From Catalimonadaceae bacterium JC749 (GTDB lineage: Bacteria > Bacteroidota > Bacteroidia > Cytophagales > Cyclobacteriaceae): a stretch of DNA of 64,000 bases. The stretch lies in NCBI GenBank assembly GCA_021730635.1, contig JAJNNC010000003.1, positions 186,001-250,000 of the forward strand, in the 5' to 3' direction. Numbering within the stretch: position 1 is the stretch's first letter; every line of letters starts with the position of its first letter. Of this stretch, positions 1 to 8,804 are shown piece by piece. The position numbers were made by a program, and so were the translations under genes. The notes beneath the pieces are model-generated. The model was not told the origin of the DNA. It ran no database searches and saw only the letters and a program-made list of their open reading frames with translations.

Positions 1-373
1 TGGTGGTGGTCCTGAAGCGAATCAAACTGATGATCTGTTGCAGCAAATAAAGCGACACCACTAACACAATGGGTATCCGGTAATACAGGAAATACTCTGT
101 TTCAAAAAAATAAAAACCATACAATCCGACCAGCAACATCAATACATCACCGGTGGAGTCCAGTTTGGCAAATCGGCGGGTAACCAGCTGATAGGTACGC
201 GCCACAAATCCATCCAACGCATCCGTAGAAAAAGTAGCCAGATACAGTATGCCTGTGTAAATACGCACATCTAAGAGGATAGTAAGAAAGATGAAAGGGA
301 CCGCAACAATGCGCAAAAAAGGTATCCATTCTGCTACGTTATAAGTAGAAACATTGAAAAATTGTCTGAGCAC
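1..373 (-). CDS. CDP-alcohol phosphatidyltransferase family protein (3' end outside window)
   Basis: Membrane enzyme of the family that transfers a phosphoryl-lipid group from a CDP-alcohol to a second alcohol in phospholipid synthesis. The reading frame is open from a GTG at 373 to the window edge (about 124 codons), and there is an in-frame stop upstream of the GTG with no ATG in between, so GTG is the only reasonable start; AAAGG lies a few bases before it. The family signature is visible about a third of the way in as TDALDGFVAR followed by AKLDSTGD, giving the aspartates of the D-x2-DG-x2-AR-x8-G-x3-D-x3-D motif, but the conserved glycine after AR appears to be phenylalanine. Hydrophobic segments flank the motif (PFIFLTILL, VLMLLVGLYGFYFF, IPIVLVVSLYLL). 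The substrate cannot be told from this fragment. Confidence 0.75.
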   Translation of the reverse strand, partial: MLRQFFNVSTYNVAEWIPFLRIVAVPFIFLTILLDVRIYTGILYLATFSTDALDGFVARTYQLVTRRFAKLDSTGDVLMLLVGLYGFYFFETEYFLYYRIPIVLVVSLYLLQQIISLIRFRTTT

Positions 374-559
374 TTTCGCCTTTGGTAAATGATGAGATGG
401 AGTTTACAGATCGCCTAAGGTGGCATATAATAATAAAATACGGGAAGCTATTGTTTAGGTTTGTGGAAAAATTTGTCCTTTCCTTTTCAGGAACATCTGA
501 TGTAAGATGTTGGAAAATGATCGGTGACACTGTAAATTACCCGCCCGGTTGCATGGCTT

Positions 560-1072
560 ATGATTTTTCAGACAGCAAGACTCATTGTCAGAGACTTAAC
601 CTTGGAAGATTTTTCTTCATTCCATGAAATGCAGGGAAATTCTCGTGTGATGAGATATACCACAGGCATGCCTATGACCCAAGCAGAAAACGAGGAAGAT
701 TTGAAGCGGGTGATAAGCTTATATCACAAAGCAAATAATGATTACTGGGTATGGGGCATTGTCAGGAAAGAAGATGCTCAATGGATCGGCACCTGTGCAC
801 TGATTAACAATGAGAAAAACGAAAATGAAATTGGATATAGACTGTTGGAAAGGTTTTGGGGAATGGGCTATGGAATGGAAATTACCCATGGCTTGATCGA
901 CTATTGTTTCAACCAACTGAAAGTAGATGCTTTGGTCGCGTATGTCCACCAGGAAAATATAGTTTCTATCAAAATTTTAGAGCAATCCGGATTCAGGTTC
1001 ATGAGTGAGGTTGAGAACAAGGAACAGGCATGCATCGACAGATATTACAAAATTCAAAGGCAAACGTCATAA
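560..1072 (+). CDS. GNAT N-acetyltransferase, RimJ/RimL-like
   Basis: Predicted cytoplasmic acetyl-CoA-dependent N-acetyltransferase of 170 residues, the usual size for the RimJ/RimL/ribosomal-protein type. It opens with the family pattern TARLIVRDLTLEDF (residues 5-18). The acetyl-CoA pyrophosphate loop is at about residues 99-107 (FWGMGYGME), and the C-terminal ENIVSIKILEQSGF (132-145) matches the usual E-N-x-x-S-x-x-x-x-E-x-x-GF end of the fold. The acceptor substrate is unknown; such proteins may modify a protein N terminus, an amino acid or a drug. It is a single gene, upstream of and in the same direction as the amine operon, but separated from it by about 50 bp, so co-transcription is possible and unproven. 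Confidence 0.8.
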   Translation: MIFQTARLIVRDLTLEDFSSFHEMQGNSRVMRYTTGMPMTQAENEEDLKRVISLYHKANNDYWVWGIVRKEDAQWIGTCALINNEKNENEIGYRLLERFWGMGYGMEITHGLIDYCFNQLKVDALVAYVHQENIVSIKILEQSGFRFMSEVENKEQACIDRYYKIQRQTS

Positions 1073-1123
1073 GGTTCTTTCATTTTTTCAATACCCTCAA
1101 AAAAATTTACAATCACCACCACT

Positions 1124-2602
1124 ATGAGAAAAATCAGTATACAAATCTACTTTTCCCTGCTTTTATTACTCTGGGGGTCCGAACTGTATGCACAAAATGC
1201 AGAAAAGAAAAAAAAACCAGCTCCCCTAACGCCAAAAGAACAACAGATGCTCACCACGCTGACAGAGAAAGAGGAGCAGTATGCAACCCTAGCGAAGGAA
1301 ATCTGGTCTTTGGCCGAACTGGGCTACCAGGAAGAAAAAAGCGCCCAGCGCTTGCAACAAACCCTGCAGGAGGCTGGCTTTTCTATTACTCCATCAGTAG
1401 CCCAAATTCCTACCGCTTTTGTAGCCTCTTATGGACAGGGCGAGCCCGTCATTGGGATACTGGCCGAATTTGATGCACTGCCCGGCCTTTCCCAGGAAGC
1501 AGTGCCCGAAAGAAAAATAAGGGTTGAAGGAGGCGCCGGACATGCCTGTGGTCATCATCTGTTTGGCACAGCCTCTGTAGCTGCTGCTATCGCGGTGAAA
1601 GACTGGCTGCAAAACACCGGCACCACAGGCACCATACGGCTCTATGGAACACCCGCGGAAGAAGGAGGCGCCGGCAAAGTATATATGGTACGGGCTGGAC
1701 TGTTCGACGATGCCGACGTTATGCTGCACTGGCATCCTTCCAGTAAAAATACAGCAAACGCTGCTTCCTCCCTGGCCAACAAGTCTGCTAAATTCAGATT
1801 TTATGGAAATGCAGCCCATGCGTCGGCCGCACCCGAACAGGGTCGTTCGGCACTCGACGGAGTAGAAGCCATGAACATGATGGTGAATATGATGCGGGAG
1901 CATGTGCCTTCAGAAAGCCGTATCCACTACGTCATCACCAAAGGAGGAGAAGCCCCTAACATAGTGCCTGAGTTTGCTGAAGCTTTTTACTATGTCAGAC
2001 ATCCGGAAATGCAGATGGTGAAAGACATTTTTGACAGAGTCGTCAAAGCGGCTGAAGGGGCTGCGCTAGGCACCGATACCCGCCTGGAATATGAGGTGAT
2101 TCATGGCGTATACAATGTTTTGCCCAACGAAACATTGGCTGCCCTGATGTTTAAGAACTTACAACGGGTAGGAGGTGTGCAATATACCCCGGAAGAAGAA
2201 GCCTTTGCAGAAAAAATCAGAACCACTTTCGATGTAGGCAAAACAACGATTGACGCTGCCAACGAGGTGGAGCCTTACAAGGTTGAAGCCAAAGGTAGCG
2301 GAGGCTCTACCGATGTGGGTGACGTGAGCTGGATGGCACCTACCGCCGGTATGACAGCAGCTACCTGGGTGCCGGGTACCTATGCGCATAGCTGGCAGGC
2401 CGTGGCAGCCGGGGGCACCAGCATTGGTAGTAAAGGCATGATGGTCGCTGCCAAAACCCTGGCACTAACCGCTTTAGATGTTTTTAAAGATCCTTCTATC
2501 GCGACCCAGGCGCAAGCAGAACTACTGGAGAAAAAAGGAGCCGATTTTAAGTATGAATCCCTGCTGGGCGACCGGGAACCACCCCTCGATTATAGAAAAT
2601 AA
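1124..2602 (+). CDS. M20 family amidohydrolase, AbgB-like, secreted
   Basis: Metal-dependent amidohydrolase/peptidase of the M20 family, closest in pattern to AbgB (p-aminobenzoyl-glutamate hydrolase subunit B) and related aminoacylases, 492 residues. A signal peptide ends near LYAQ (residues 1-24), so it should act in the periplasm or on the surface. Metal-site motifs are EFDALPG (115-121), GHACGHH (139-145), PAEEGG (177-182) and a late GGSTDVGDVSWMAP block; the lid/dimerisation motif NAAHASAAP begins near 229. It is the first gene of a six-gene same-strand run whose other members build and break gamma-glutamyl amides, so an N-acyl or glutamyl conjugate is a reasonable substrate guess, but nothing in the sequence fixes it. 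A highly charged KKKK stretch follows the signal peptide. Confidence 0.85.
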   Translation: MRKISIQIYFSLLLLLWGSELYAQNAEKKKKPAPLTPKEQQMLTTLTEKEEQYATLAKEIWSLAELGYQEEKSAQRLQQTLQEAGFSITPSVAQIPTAFVASYGQGEPVIGILAEFDALPGLSQEAVPERKIRVEGGAGHACGHHLFGTASVAAAIAVKDWLQNTGTTGTIRLYGTPAEEGGAGKVYMVRAGLFDDADVMLHWHPSSKNTANAASSLANKSAKFRFYGNAAHASAAPEQGRSALDGVEAMNMMVNMMREHVPSESRIHYVITKGGEAPNIVPEFAEAFYYVRHPEMQMVKDIFDRVVKAAEGAALGTDTRLEYEVIHGVYNVLPNETLAALMFKNLQRVGGVQYTPEEEAFAEKIRTTFDVGKTTIDAANEVEPYKVEAKGSGGSTDVGDVSWMAPTAGMTAATWVPGTYAHSWQAVAAGGTSIGSKGMMVAAKTLALTALDVFKDPSIATQAQAELLEKKGADFKYESLLGDREPPLDYRK

Positions 2603-2659
2603 CAAACATTCACCCATGATCCCATTCAATCATTCGTTCATCAATTCTCTCCTGCAAAT

Positions 2660-3988
2660 ATGACCAACGAACCACCCTCTCAAAAGACTGAATTAAAACG
2701 TACGCTGGGTCCGCTGATGTTGTGGGGGCTGGGTGTCGGCTATGTGATTTCCGGTATGTACTTCGGGTGGAACCTGGGGTTGGCCGAAGGGGGTACGCTG
2801 GGACTGGCCATCGCTACCTTTTTTATTATTATCATGTATGTCACCTTTACCTTTGGGTATACCGAACTGGCTTGTGCCATCCCCAAGGCAGGTGGCGCTT
2901 TCGATTATGCTACCAAAGCTTTGGGTCCACAATGGGGTTTTATCGGAGGGATGGCACAGAATATTGAATTTATTTTTGCTCCGCCTGCGATTGCTTTTGC
3001 CATCGGTGCCTACTTCCATATCTTTCTTCCCTCCATACCGGTCATAGCCATTGCAATGGTGGCTTATCTGCTTTTCACCGGACTAAACATCTATGGGGTA
3101 AAAGCAGCCGCTACCTTCGAGCTCATCATCACTACCCTGGCTGTGGTAGAGCTGCTGATTTTCGCAGGAGCTACCTTACCTCATTTTGAGCTGGAGAACG
3201 TACAAACCAATGCCCTCCCACATGGCTTCTCAGGAGCTTTTGCCGCTATCCCCTTTGCCATCTGGTTCTTTCTGGCTATCGAAGGGGTAGCCAATGTGGC
3301 AGAAGAAACCATCAACCCTCAACGGAATGTGATCATAGGCTTTGGTTCGGCTATTGTGACTTTGGTGGTGCTCTGCCTGCTTACATTCAGCGCTTCCGTG
3401 GGGGTAGCCGGTTGGGAAGCGATTGTCTATCCCGAACCGGGAGCACCTGCTTCTGATTCTCCGCTACCCCTGGCCCTAAGCAAAGTGGTGGGTGAAAATA
3501 ATTTCCTGTACCACTTATTGGTTACCGTCGGCCTGTTTGGCTTGGTGGCTTCCTTTCATGGGATTATCCTGGCGGCCGGAAGAGCCACCTTCGAGTTTGG
3601 CAGAGTAGGCTATGCTCCCGCCCTGTTGGGAAAGGTACATCCCCACTTCCAGACGCCAGCCAACGCTTTACTGATCAATATGGGTATTGGTATCATCGCC
3701 CTGCTCACAGGTAAAACAGCGGAAATTATTACCATTGCCTGTTTTGGCGCTTTAACCTTATATATCATTGCCATGATCACGCTGTTTGTACTCAGGAAAA
3801 AGGAACCTGACTTACCCCGTCCTTTTAAAGTACCACTATATCCTCTGTTTCCCGCCGTAGCCTTATTCATAGCCACCATCGCCCTAATCTGCGTCACTAT
3901 CTATAATCTGACACTGGCCATGATCTATTTTGGCATTTTAATAGTATCTTACCTCTGGTTTCACTTTTTTGTACGGAAGTCTCGCTGA
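2660..3988 (+). CDS. APC-superfamily amino acid/ethanolamine permease
   Basis: Inner-membrane secondary transporter of 442 residues with about 12 hydrophobic helices. The N-terminal stretch LGPLMLWGLGVGYVISGMY, the following YFGWNLGLAEGG and the IPKAGGAFDYATKALGP loop are the pattern of the ethanolamine permease (Eat) branch of the APC superfamily. EGVANVAEET in the middle is the conserved helix-6 region of these carriers. The gene lies 57 bp after the M20 hydrolase and 32 bp before the gamma-glutamyl ligase, so it most likely brings in the amine handled by the operon. Ethanolamine is the favoured substrate because of the family and because the operon also carries an alcohol dehydrogenase; other small amines are possible. 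Confidence 0.82.
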   Translation: MTNEPPSQKTELKRTLGPLMLWGLGVGYVISGMYFGWNLGLAEGGTLGLAIATFFIIIMYVTFTFGYTELACAIPKAGGAFDYATKALGPQWGFIGGMAQNIEFIFAPPAIAFAIGAYFHIFLPSIPVIAIAMVAYLLFTGLNIYGVKAAATFELIITTLAVVELLIFAGATLPHFELENVQTNALPHGFSGAFAAIPFAIWFFLAIEGVANVAEETINPQRNVIIGFGSAIVTLVVLCLLTFSASVGVAGWEAIVYPEPGAPASDSPLPLALSKVVGENNFLYHLLVTVGLFGLVASFHGIILAAGRATFEFGRVGYAPALLGKVHPHFQTPANALLINMGIGIIALLTGKTAEIITIACFGALTLYIIAMITLFVLRKKEPDLPRPFKVPLYPLFPAVALFIATIALICVTIYNLTLAMIYFGILIVSYLWFHFFVRKSR

Positions 3989-4020
3989 TGGGAAAAGAGG
4001 TTATCAAACCCGAATAGTCT

Positions 4021-5379
4021 ATGACAAATAAGGATATTATCCAGCAAATTAAAGATCATCCCGCCGGAAAGGTAAAACTGGCTGTAACCGATATTGATGG
4101 CATTCTGCGGGGCAAAGTGATCCATAAGGACAAATTTCTGACGGTAGCCAACAGTAGTTTCGGTTTTTGTGATGTGGTTTTTGGCTGGGATGCAGCCGAC
4201 AAAGCCTATGACAATGCGCAATTTACCGGATGGCATACGGGTTATCCGGATACAGAAGCCTGTATTGACCTTTCCACCTTCCGTAAAATCCCCTGGGAAA
4301 ATGACTTACCTTTTTTCCTGGCCGATTTTGTAAACCAGCAGGGCCATATCTCTCCGGTTTGCCCTAGAAACCTGTTGAAGAAAATTAAGAAAGAAGCGGT
4401 GGAAGCGGGTTATACCCCCCTGTTCTCCCAGGAGTTTGAGTGGTTTAATTTTCAGGAAACACCGCAGGAGCTCAACGATAAAGCCTTCCGGCATCTGAAG
4501 TCCATGACCCCCGGCATGTTTGGCTACTCTATCTTGCGTAGCTCCATGAAACATGCTTTTTTCAATGACCTCTTTGACCTGATGGAACGGTACGGCGTTC
4601 CCCTCGAAGGGCTACATACCGAAACGGGTCCGGGCGTCTATGAAGCAGCTATCCTGTATGCCGATATTCTGGAAGCAGCTGACCGAGCCGTTCTCTTCAA
4701 GACAGGTACCAAAGAAATTGCCTATCGGCATGGGCTGATGGCCAGTTTTATGGCCAAATGGAGTATGGAGCTGCCAGGTTGCAGCGGCCATGTCCATCAA
4801 AGCCTCTGGGACGACAAGGGAGAAAAGAATCTCTTTTACGATGAGAGCCACGAAAACCATATGTCGTCCCTGATGCAAAGTTATGTAGCCGGGCAGTTGC
4901 ATTGCCTGCCACATATCTTGCCCATGTATGCCCCTACAATCAATAGTTATAAGCGCCTCGTAGAAGGGGCCTGGGCTCCCACCACCCTCACCTGGGGAAT
5001 GGACAACCGCACTACCGCACTGAGAGTACTGACAGGCGGTCAGAAATCGGCCCGGCTGGAAACCCGTGTCTGTGGCTCCGATGTAAACCCTTATTTAGCA
5101 ATGGCGGCTTGTCTGGCCAGCGGCTTGTATGGTGTCAAACACCAGCTCAGACTCGAACAGCCTCAAACAGTGGGTAATGGCTATGAAGAACTTCGCTATG
5201 GCACACTGCCCAGAAATCTACACGAAGCCACACAGGCCATGAAACAATCTTCCATCGCCAATGAGATATTCGGCGCATCTTTTGTAGATCATTTTGTCAG
5301 AACCCGTGAATGGGAATGGAGACAATTTGCCCAAACGGTCACCGACTGGGAACTGAAACGGTATTTTGAGATCATTTAA
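4021..5379 (+). CDS. Glutamine-synthetase-like glutamate-amine ligase
   Basis: ATP-dependent ligase of the glutamine synthetase fold (452 residues) that by family joins the gamma-carboxyl of glutamate to an amine, as PuuA does with putrescine and Streptomyces GlnA4 does with ethanolamine. Visible motifs are the N-terminal VTDIDGILRGK, the EFEWFNF metal/ATP block, TETGPGVYEA, CSGHVHQSLWD, and NSYKRLVEGAWAPTTLTWG followed by MDNRTTALRV, then RLETRVCGSDVNPYLAMAA. These match the PuuA/GlnA3/GlnA4 side of the family rather than true GlnA. The gene sits between the permease and an iron alcohol dehydrogenase, so gamma-glutamyl-ethanolamide synthesis is the best inference. The amine specificity is not proven by sequence. 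Confidence 0.85.
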   Translation: MTNKDIIQQIKDHPAGKVKLAVTDIDGILRGKVIHKDKFLTVANSSFGFCDVVFGWDAADKAYDNAQFTGWHTGYPDTEACIDLSTFRKIPWENDLPFFLADFVNQQGHISPVCPRNLLKKIKKEAVEAGYTPLFSQEFEWFNFQETPQELNDKAFRHLKSMTPGMFGYSILRSSMKHAFFNDLFDLMERYGVPLEGLHTETGPGVYEAAILYADILEAADRAVLFKTGTKEIAYRHGLMASFMAKWSMELPGCSGHVHQSLWDDKGEKNLFYDESHENHMSSLMQSYVAGQLHCLPHILPMYAPTINSYKRLVEGAWAPTTLTWGMDNRTTALRVLTGGQKSARLETRVCGSDVNPYLAMAACLASGLYGVKHQLRLEQPQTVGNGYEELRYGTLPRNLHEATQAMKQSSIANEIFGASFVDHFVRTREWEWRQFAQTVTDWELKRYFEII

Positions 5380-5446
5380 CAAAACAATGAAGGTCAATCA
5401 AAAGTAACATAAATACAATCAATCAATTATTCAACCATTCAACATC

Positions 5447-6598
5447 ATGCTGGAACTTCATAAAATCTATCAATATAACTTTCCTACCATCATCCGCTTT
5501 GGTATTGGTGTTATCAAGGAACTGGCTCCCTACCTGAAAGAGCAAAACATCAAACAACCTTTGCTGGTGACAGACCCTGTGGTGGCAGAACTGTTTTTCT
5601 TCAAGAACGTCCTCAAAGAAATGAAAAGCCTGGGGTTACACCCGGCTACCTATAGCGCCATCTCTAAGAATCCGGTAAAGTCTGATGTGCTGAAAGGCAA
5701 TGAAGCCTATCAAGAGCACCAATGTGATGCTATCGTAGGCATCGGGGGTGGGGCTGCTATGGATGTGGCCCGGGCCATCGCCCTGAGTATCCACAACCGC
5801 CGCGACCTGTTTGATTATGATGACCTCATCGGGGGTGACCAGTATATTACCGAGCCTATTCCTCCTTTCTTCACCGTACCCACCACCGCCGGCACGGGTA
5901 GCGAAGTAGGAAGAAGTGCGATCATTTCGGAAGATGATACCAAAAGAAAGCGTATCCTGTTTCACCCTTCGTTAATAGCTAAAAGAGTGTTTGCTGATCC
6001 GGCACTCACCTTTGACTTACCCGCTGCTGTCACGGCAGCGACTGGCATGGATGCCCTCACCCACAATATGGAAGCGTATCTGGCCAAGGGTTTTCACCCT
6101 ATGGCCGACGGTATTGCCCTGGAAGGTATCCGGCTGATCACAGAATCCCTGGAAAAAGCGGTCAACCAGCCGGATCCCGAATCACGCAGCAAGATGATGA
6201 TCGCCTCCCTGATGGGGGCTGTGGCCTTTCAGAAAGGATTAGGCGTGGTACACTCTTTAGCACATCCCCTGTCTACCCTGCTTGATATGCACCACGGTCT
6301 GGCCAATGCCCTTTGTCTTCCCTATGGCATGCGTTTCAACATCAAAGGCTGTGAAGATCGCTTTGTAGCCATCGCCCAGGCCATGCAGTTGCAGGAGCAT
6401 TCCGGAGAAGAAGTAGTGCAGGCACTGTTCGACCTTAACCGTAAGATTGGACTGCCTGCCCGGCTGAGTGAGCGTGGGGTACAGGAGGAACATCTTGAGA
6501 AACTATCCGAACTGGCTCTGGCAGACTTCTGTCATCCTAACAATCCAAAGCCGGTTACTTTAGAAGATTTCAGAAGATTGTACGAATTTGCCATATGA
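5447..6598 (+). CDS. Iron-containing alcohol dehydrogenase
   Basis: NAD(P)-dependent alcohol dehydrogenase of the group III (iron) family, 383 residues, cytoplasmic. The nucleotide-binding GIGGGAAMDVARA is at about 98-110, and VPTTAGTGSE at 144-153. The metal ligands are present with the exact FucO spacing: D202, H206, H269 and H283 (GMDALTH, VVHSLAHP, MHHGLANAL). In the operon it follows the glutamate-amine ligase and its last codons overlap the start of the gamma-glutamyl hydrolase by 4 bp (ATGA). The inferred role is oxidation of the hydroxyl end of a gamma-glutamylated amino-alcohol to the aldehyde, which the downstream aldehyde dehydrogenase would finish. Oxidation of a free alcohol cannot be excluded. 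Confidence 0.85.
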   Translation: MLELHKIYQYNFPTIIRFGIGVIKELAPYLKEQNIKQPLLVTDPVVAELFFFKNVLKEMKSLGLHPATYSAISKNPVKSDVLKGNEAYQEHQCDAIVGIGGGAAMDVARAIALSIHNRRDLFDYDDLIGGDQYITEPIPPFFTVPTTAGTGSEVGRSAIISEDDTKRKRILFHPSLIAKRVFADPALTFDLPAAVTAATGMDALTHNMEAYLAKGFHPMADGIALEGIRLITESLEKAVNQPDPESRSKMMIASLMGAVAFQKGLGVVHSLAHPLSTLLDMHHGLANALCLPYGMRFNIKGCEDRFVAIAQAMQLQEHSGEEVVQALFDLNRKIGLPARLSERGVQEEHLEKLSELALADFCHPNNPKPVTLEDFRRLYEFAI

Positions 6599-7362
6599 TC
6601 AAAGTAGGTGTTTCTTCCTGCCTGATGTATCCAGATGTGAACCGGATTGTTTTCATCAAAAAATATCTGTGCTATCTGGAAAGGGATATGGCCCGGTATC
6701 TGTCTCAGGAAGGGGTTATGCCCATACTGATCCCCGACCTGGAAGGGAAAGCACTGGACGATCTGCTGAACCAGATGGACGGTTTTGTCTTTCAGGGTGG
6801 CAACGATATTGCTCCGGAAGCTTACGGAGAGAAACCCATTGGCCGTTGGATTGGCGACGCCTACCGGGATGCCTATGAAATGAAAATCCTGGACTATGCC
6901 ATCCGGCATGAGAAACCCGTACTGGGCATCTGCCGGGGATTCCAGTTGATGAATGTATATTTTGGCGGCTCCCTCTACCAGGATATTCAAACCCAGAAAC
7001 CGGATGCCATCCAGCACCGGGATGCGGAATCATACGACCAGTGGCATCATCGGATCACCCTGACAGAAGGGGGGCTGCTGGACAGGCTGCATCAGCACGA
7101 AACGGTGCGCATGGTCAACTCAGTGCATCACCAGGGGGTGAAGCAACTGGGCCGTGACCTGGAAGTATTGGCTACCTGCCCTGACGATGGCATCATTGAG
7201 GCCTTCTTATGGAAAAACACCGAACCGGGAAAAGTGATAGGGGTGCAATGGCATCCGGAGTTCTTTTATAATTCCCAGATCCAACTCATGGATGCCCATC
7301 GTATCTATCAACTATTTTTAAGTTTTTGTAAACCTTCTGTCAGAACCTACGCTTCACATTAA
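6595..7362 (+). CDS. Gamma-glutamyl amide hydrolase, PuuD-like (peptidase C26)
   Basis: Class I glutamine amidotransferase-fold hydrolase of 255 residues, like PuuD, which removes glutamate from gamma-glutamyl-GABA. The nucleophile is C113 in LGICRGFQLMN (110-120), and the His/Glu of the triad are H220 and E222 in VQWHPEF. The QGGNDIAPEAYGE loop (68-80) is typical of the C26 group. Its start overlaps the preceding alcohol dehydrogenase stop by 4 bp, implying tight translational coupling. In the proposed pathway it would release glutamate and the oxidised product (glycine if the substrate is ethanolamine). It is read as cytoplasmic because no signal peptide is present. Confidence 0.87.
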   Translation: MIKVGVSSCLMYPDVNRIVFIKKYLCYLERDMARYLSQEGVMPILIPDLEGKALDDLLNQMDGFVFQGGNDIAPEAYGEKPIGRWIGDAYRDAYEMKILDYAIRHEKPVLGICRGFQLMNVYFGGSLYQDIQTQKPDAIQHRDAESYDQWHHRITLTEGGLLDRLHQHETVRMVNSVHHQGVKQLGRDLEVLATCPDDGIIEAFLWKNTEPGKVIGVQWHPEFFYNSQIQLMDAHRIYQLFLSFCKPSVRTYASH

Positions 7363-7391
7363 TAGTAGGTAAGCCCTTAAATTTTTTACTG

Positions 7392-8765
7392 ATGAACATT
7401 ATCAACCCAGCCACAGAATCCATAATTACCTCCCTGGAGGAAGACAATAAACAAAGTATTGCAGAGAAATATGCCCAGGCCAGGCGAAGCCAACCAGCCT
7501 GGTCTCAGGTGCCATTACAGGAAAGAATAGAGAAGATCAGCCAATTTCATCAACTGCTGGAAACCGAGTCGGAGATGCTGGCCGCTACCCTTACCCGTGA
7601 GATGGGTAAGCCGCTGAGTCAGTCTCGCAATGAACTGAAAGGTGCCCGGAGTCGTATTGCCTTTTTCCTGGAGCATTCCGGGCAATGGCTCCGGGAGGAA
7701 TGGGTCTGGCAGGAAGAAGGGCTGGGCGAAAAGATAGTCTACGAGCCGCTGGGCGTGATCGCTAATATTTCTGCCTGGAATTACCCTTATCTGGTGGGCG
7801 TCAACGTCTTTATTCCAGCGCTGATCGCAGGCAATGCCGTCTTGTACAAACCCTCAGAGCACACCACCCTGACCGGTATGAAAATAGCAGAGCTTCTGTA
7901 CCGGGCAGGTATTCCCCAACACACCTTTCAGGTGGTAGTGGGCGCCGGGGCAGCCGGACAGGCCCTGCTGGAGATGCCTATCGATGGCTACTTTTTTACG
8001 GGCTCTTATGCTACCGGCAAACATATCTATGAGACGGTGGCCCCCCGGATGGTACCCTGCCAGCTGGAGCTGGGCGGCAAAGATCCGCTCTATGTGCCCA
8101 ACGATAACGCGAACCTCAGGCAGGTAGCCCAGGCAGCCGTAGAAGGTGCCTTCTATAACAACGGGCAAAGCTGCTGTGCGGTCGAACGTATTTATGTTCA
8201 CGAACAGATCTATGATGCCTTTGTGAACCATTTTATGGAGGAAGTACAACAGTTAAAAGTAGGCTCACCCGAAGCGGCCGACGTGTTTATCGGGCCGGTA
8301 GCCCGGAAAGAACAACTCAATGTCCTGGAACAGCAGGTAGAGGACGCCCTCGACAAAGGAGCCAAGCTGCTTACAGGAGGCCGGAGAATCGCACAGGCAG
8401 GGTATTACTTCCAACCTACCGTGCTGGTAGATGTCAACCATCGGATGCGGGTCATGACGGAAGAGTCCTTTGGACCTATCATTGGCATTCAGAAAGTGAC
8501 TGATGATGAGGAGGCTGTTGCGCTCATGCAGGACACGGACTATGGACTCACCGCAGCGGTATATGCCGATACACAGGAACGTGCCGAGCAGGTTTTATCC
8601 AAAATCAATACAGGCACAGCGTATTGGAATTGTTGCGACCGCGTGAGCGCACGCTTGCCCTGGTCAGGACGAAAGCATTCCGGCATTGGCACTACCTTGT
8701 CTTATTTAGGCATACGGGCTTTTGTCAAACCCAAAGCGTATCATCTTCGAAAGCCCGTTTCCTAA
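7392..8765 (+). CDS. Aldehyde dehydrogenase family protein
   Basis: NAD(P)-dependent aldehyde dehydrogenase of 457 residues, in the succinate-semialdehyde dehydrogenase-like (GabD/Sad) group. The catalytic pair is E226 in LELGGKDP and C261 in NNGQSCC; FTGS (202-205) is the cofactor loop, and NISAWNYPY (125-133) is the N-terminal signature. Two adjacent cysteines (261-262) occupy the active site, with the first matching GQxC. It is the last gene of the operon, 29 bp after the hydrolase. The inferred substrate is the gamma-glutamyl aldehyde made by the iron dehydrogenase, giving an acid such as gamma-glutamylglycine. The gene order (hydrolase before dehydrogenase) does not match reaction order. 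Confidence 0.87.
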   Translation: MNIINPATESIITSLEEDNKQSIAEKYAQARRSQPAWSQVPLQERIEKISQFHQLLETESEMLAATLTREMGKPLSQSRNELKGARSRIAFFLEHSGQWLREEWVWQEEGLGEKIVYEPLGVIANISAWNYPYLVGVNVFIPALIAGNAVLYKPSEHTTLTGMKIAELLYRAGIPQHTFQVVVGAGAAGQALLEMPIDGYFFTGSYATGKHIYETVAPRMVPCQLELGGKDPLYVPNDNANLRQVAQAAVEGAFYNNGQSCCAVERIYVHEQIYDAFVNHFMEEVQQLKVGSPEAADVFIGPVARKEQLNVLEQQVEDALDKGAKLLTGGRRIAQAGYYFQPTVLVDVNHRMRVMTEESFGPIIGIQKVTDDEEAVALMQDTDYGLTAAVYADTQERAEQVLSKINTGTAYWNCCDRVSARLPWSGRKHSGIGTTLSYLGIRAFVKPKAYHLRKPVS

Positions 8766-8804
8766 CGGGGCCTTCAGCCTGTCAGGGCTGGCTTTCAGAC
8801 CGGG

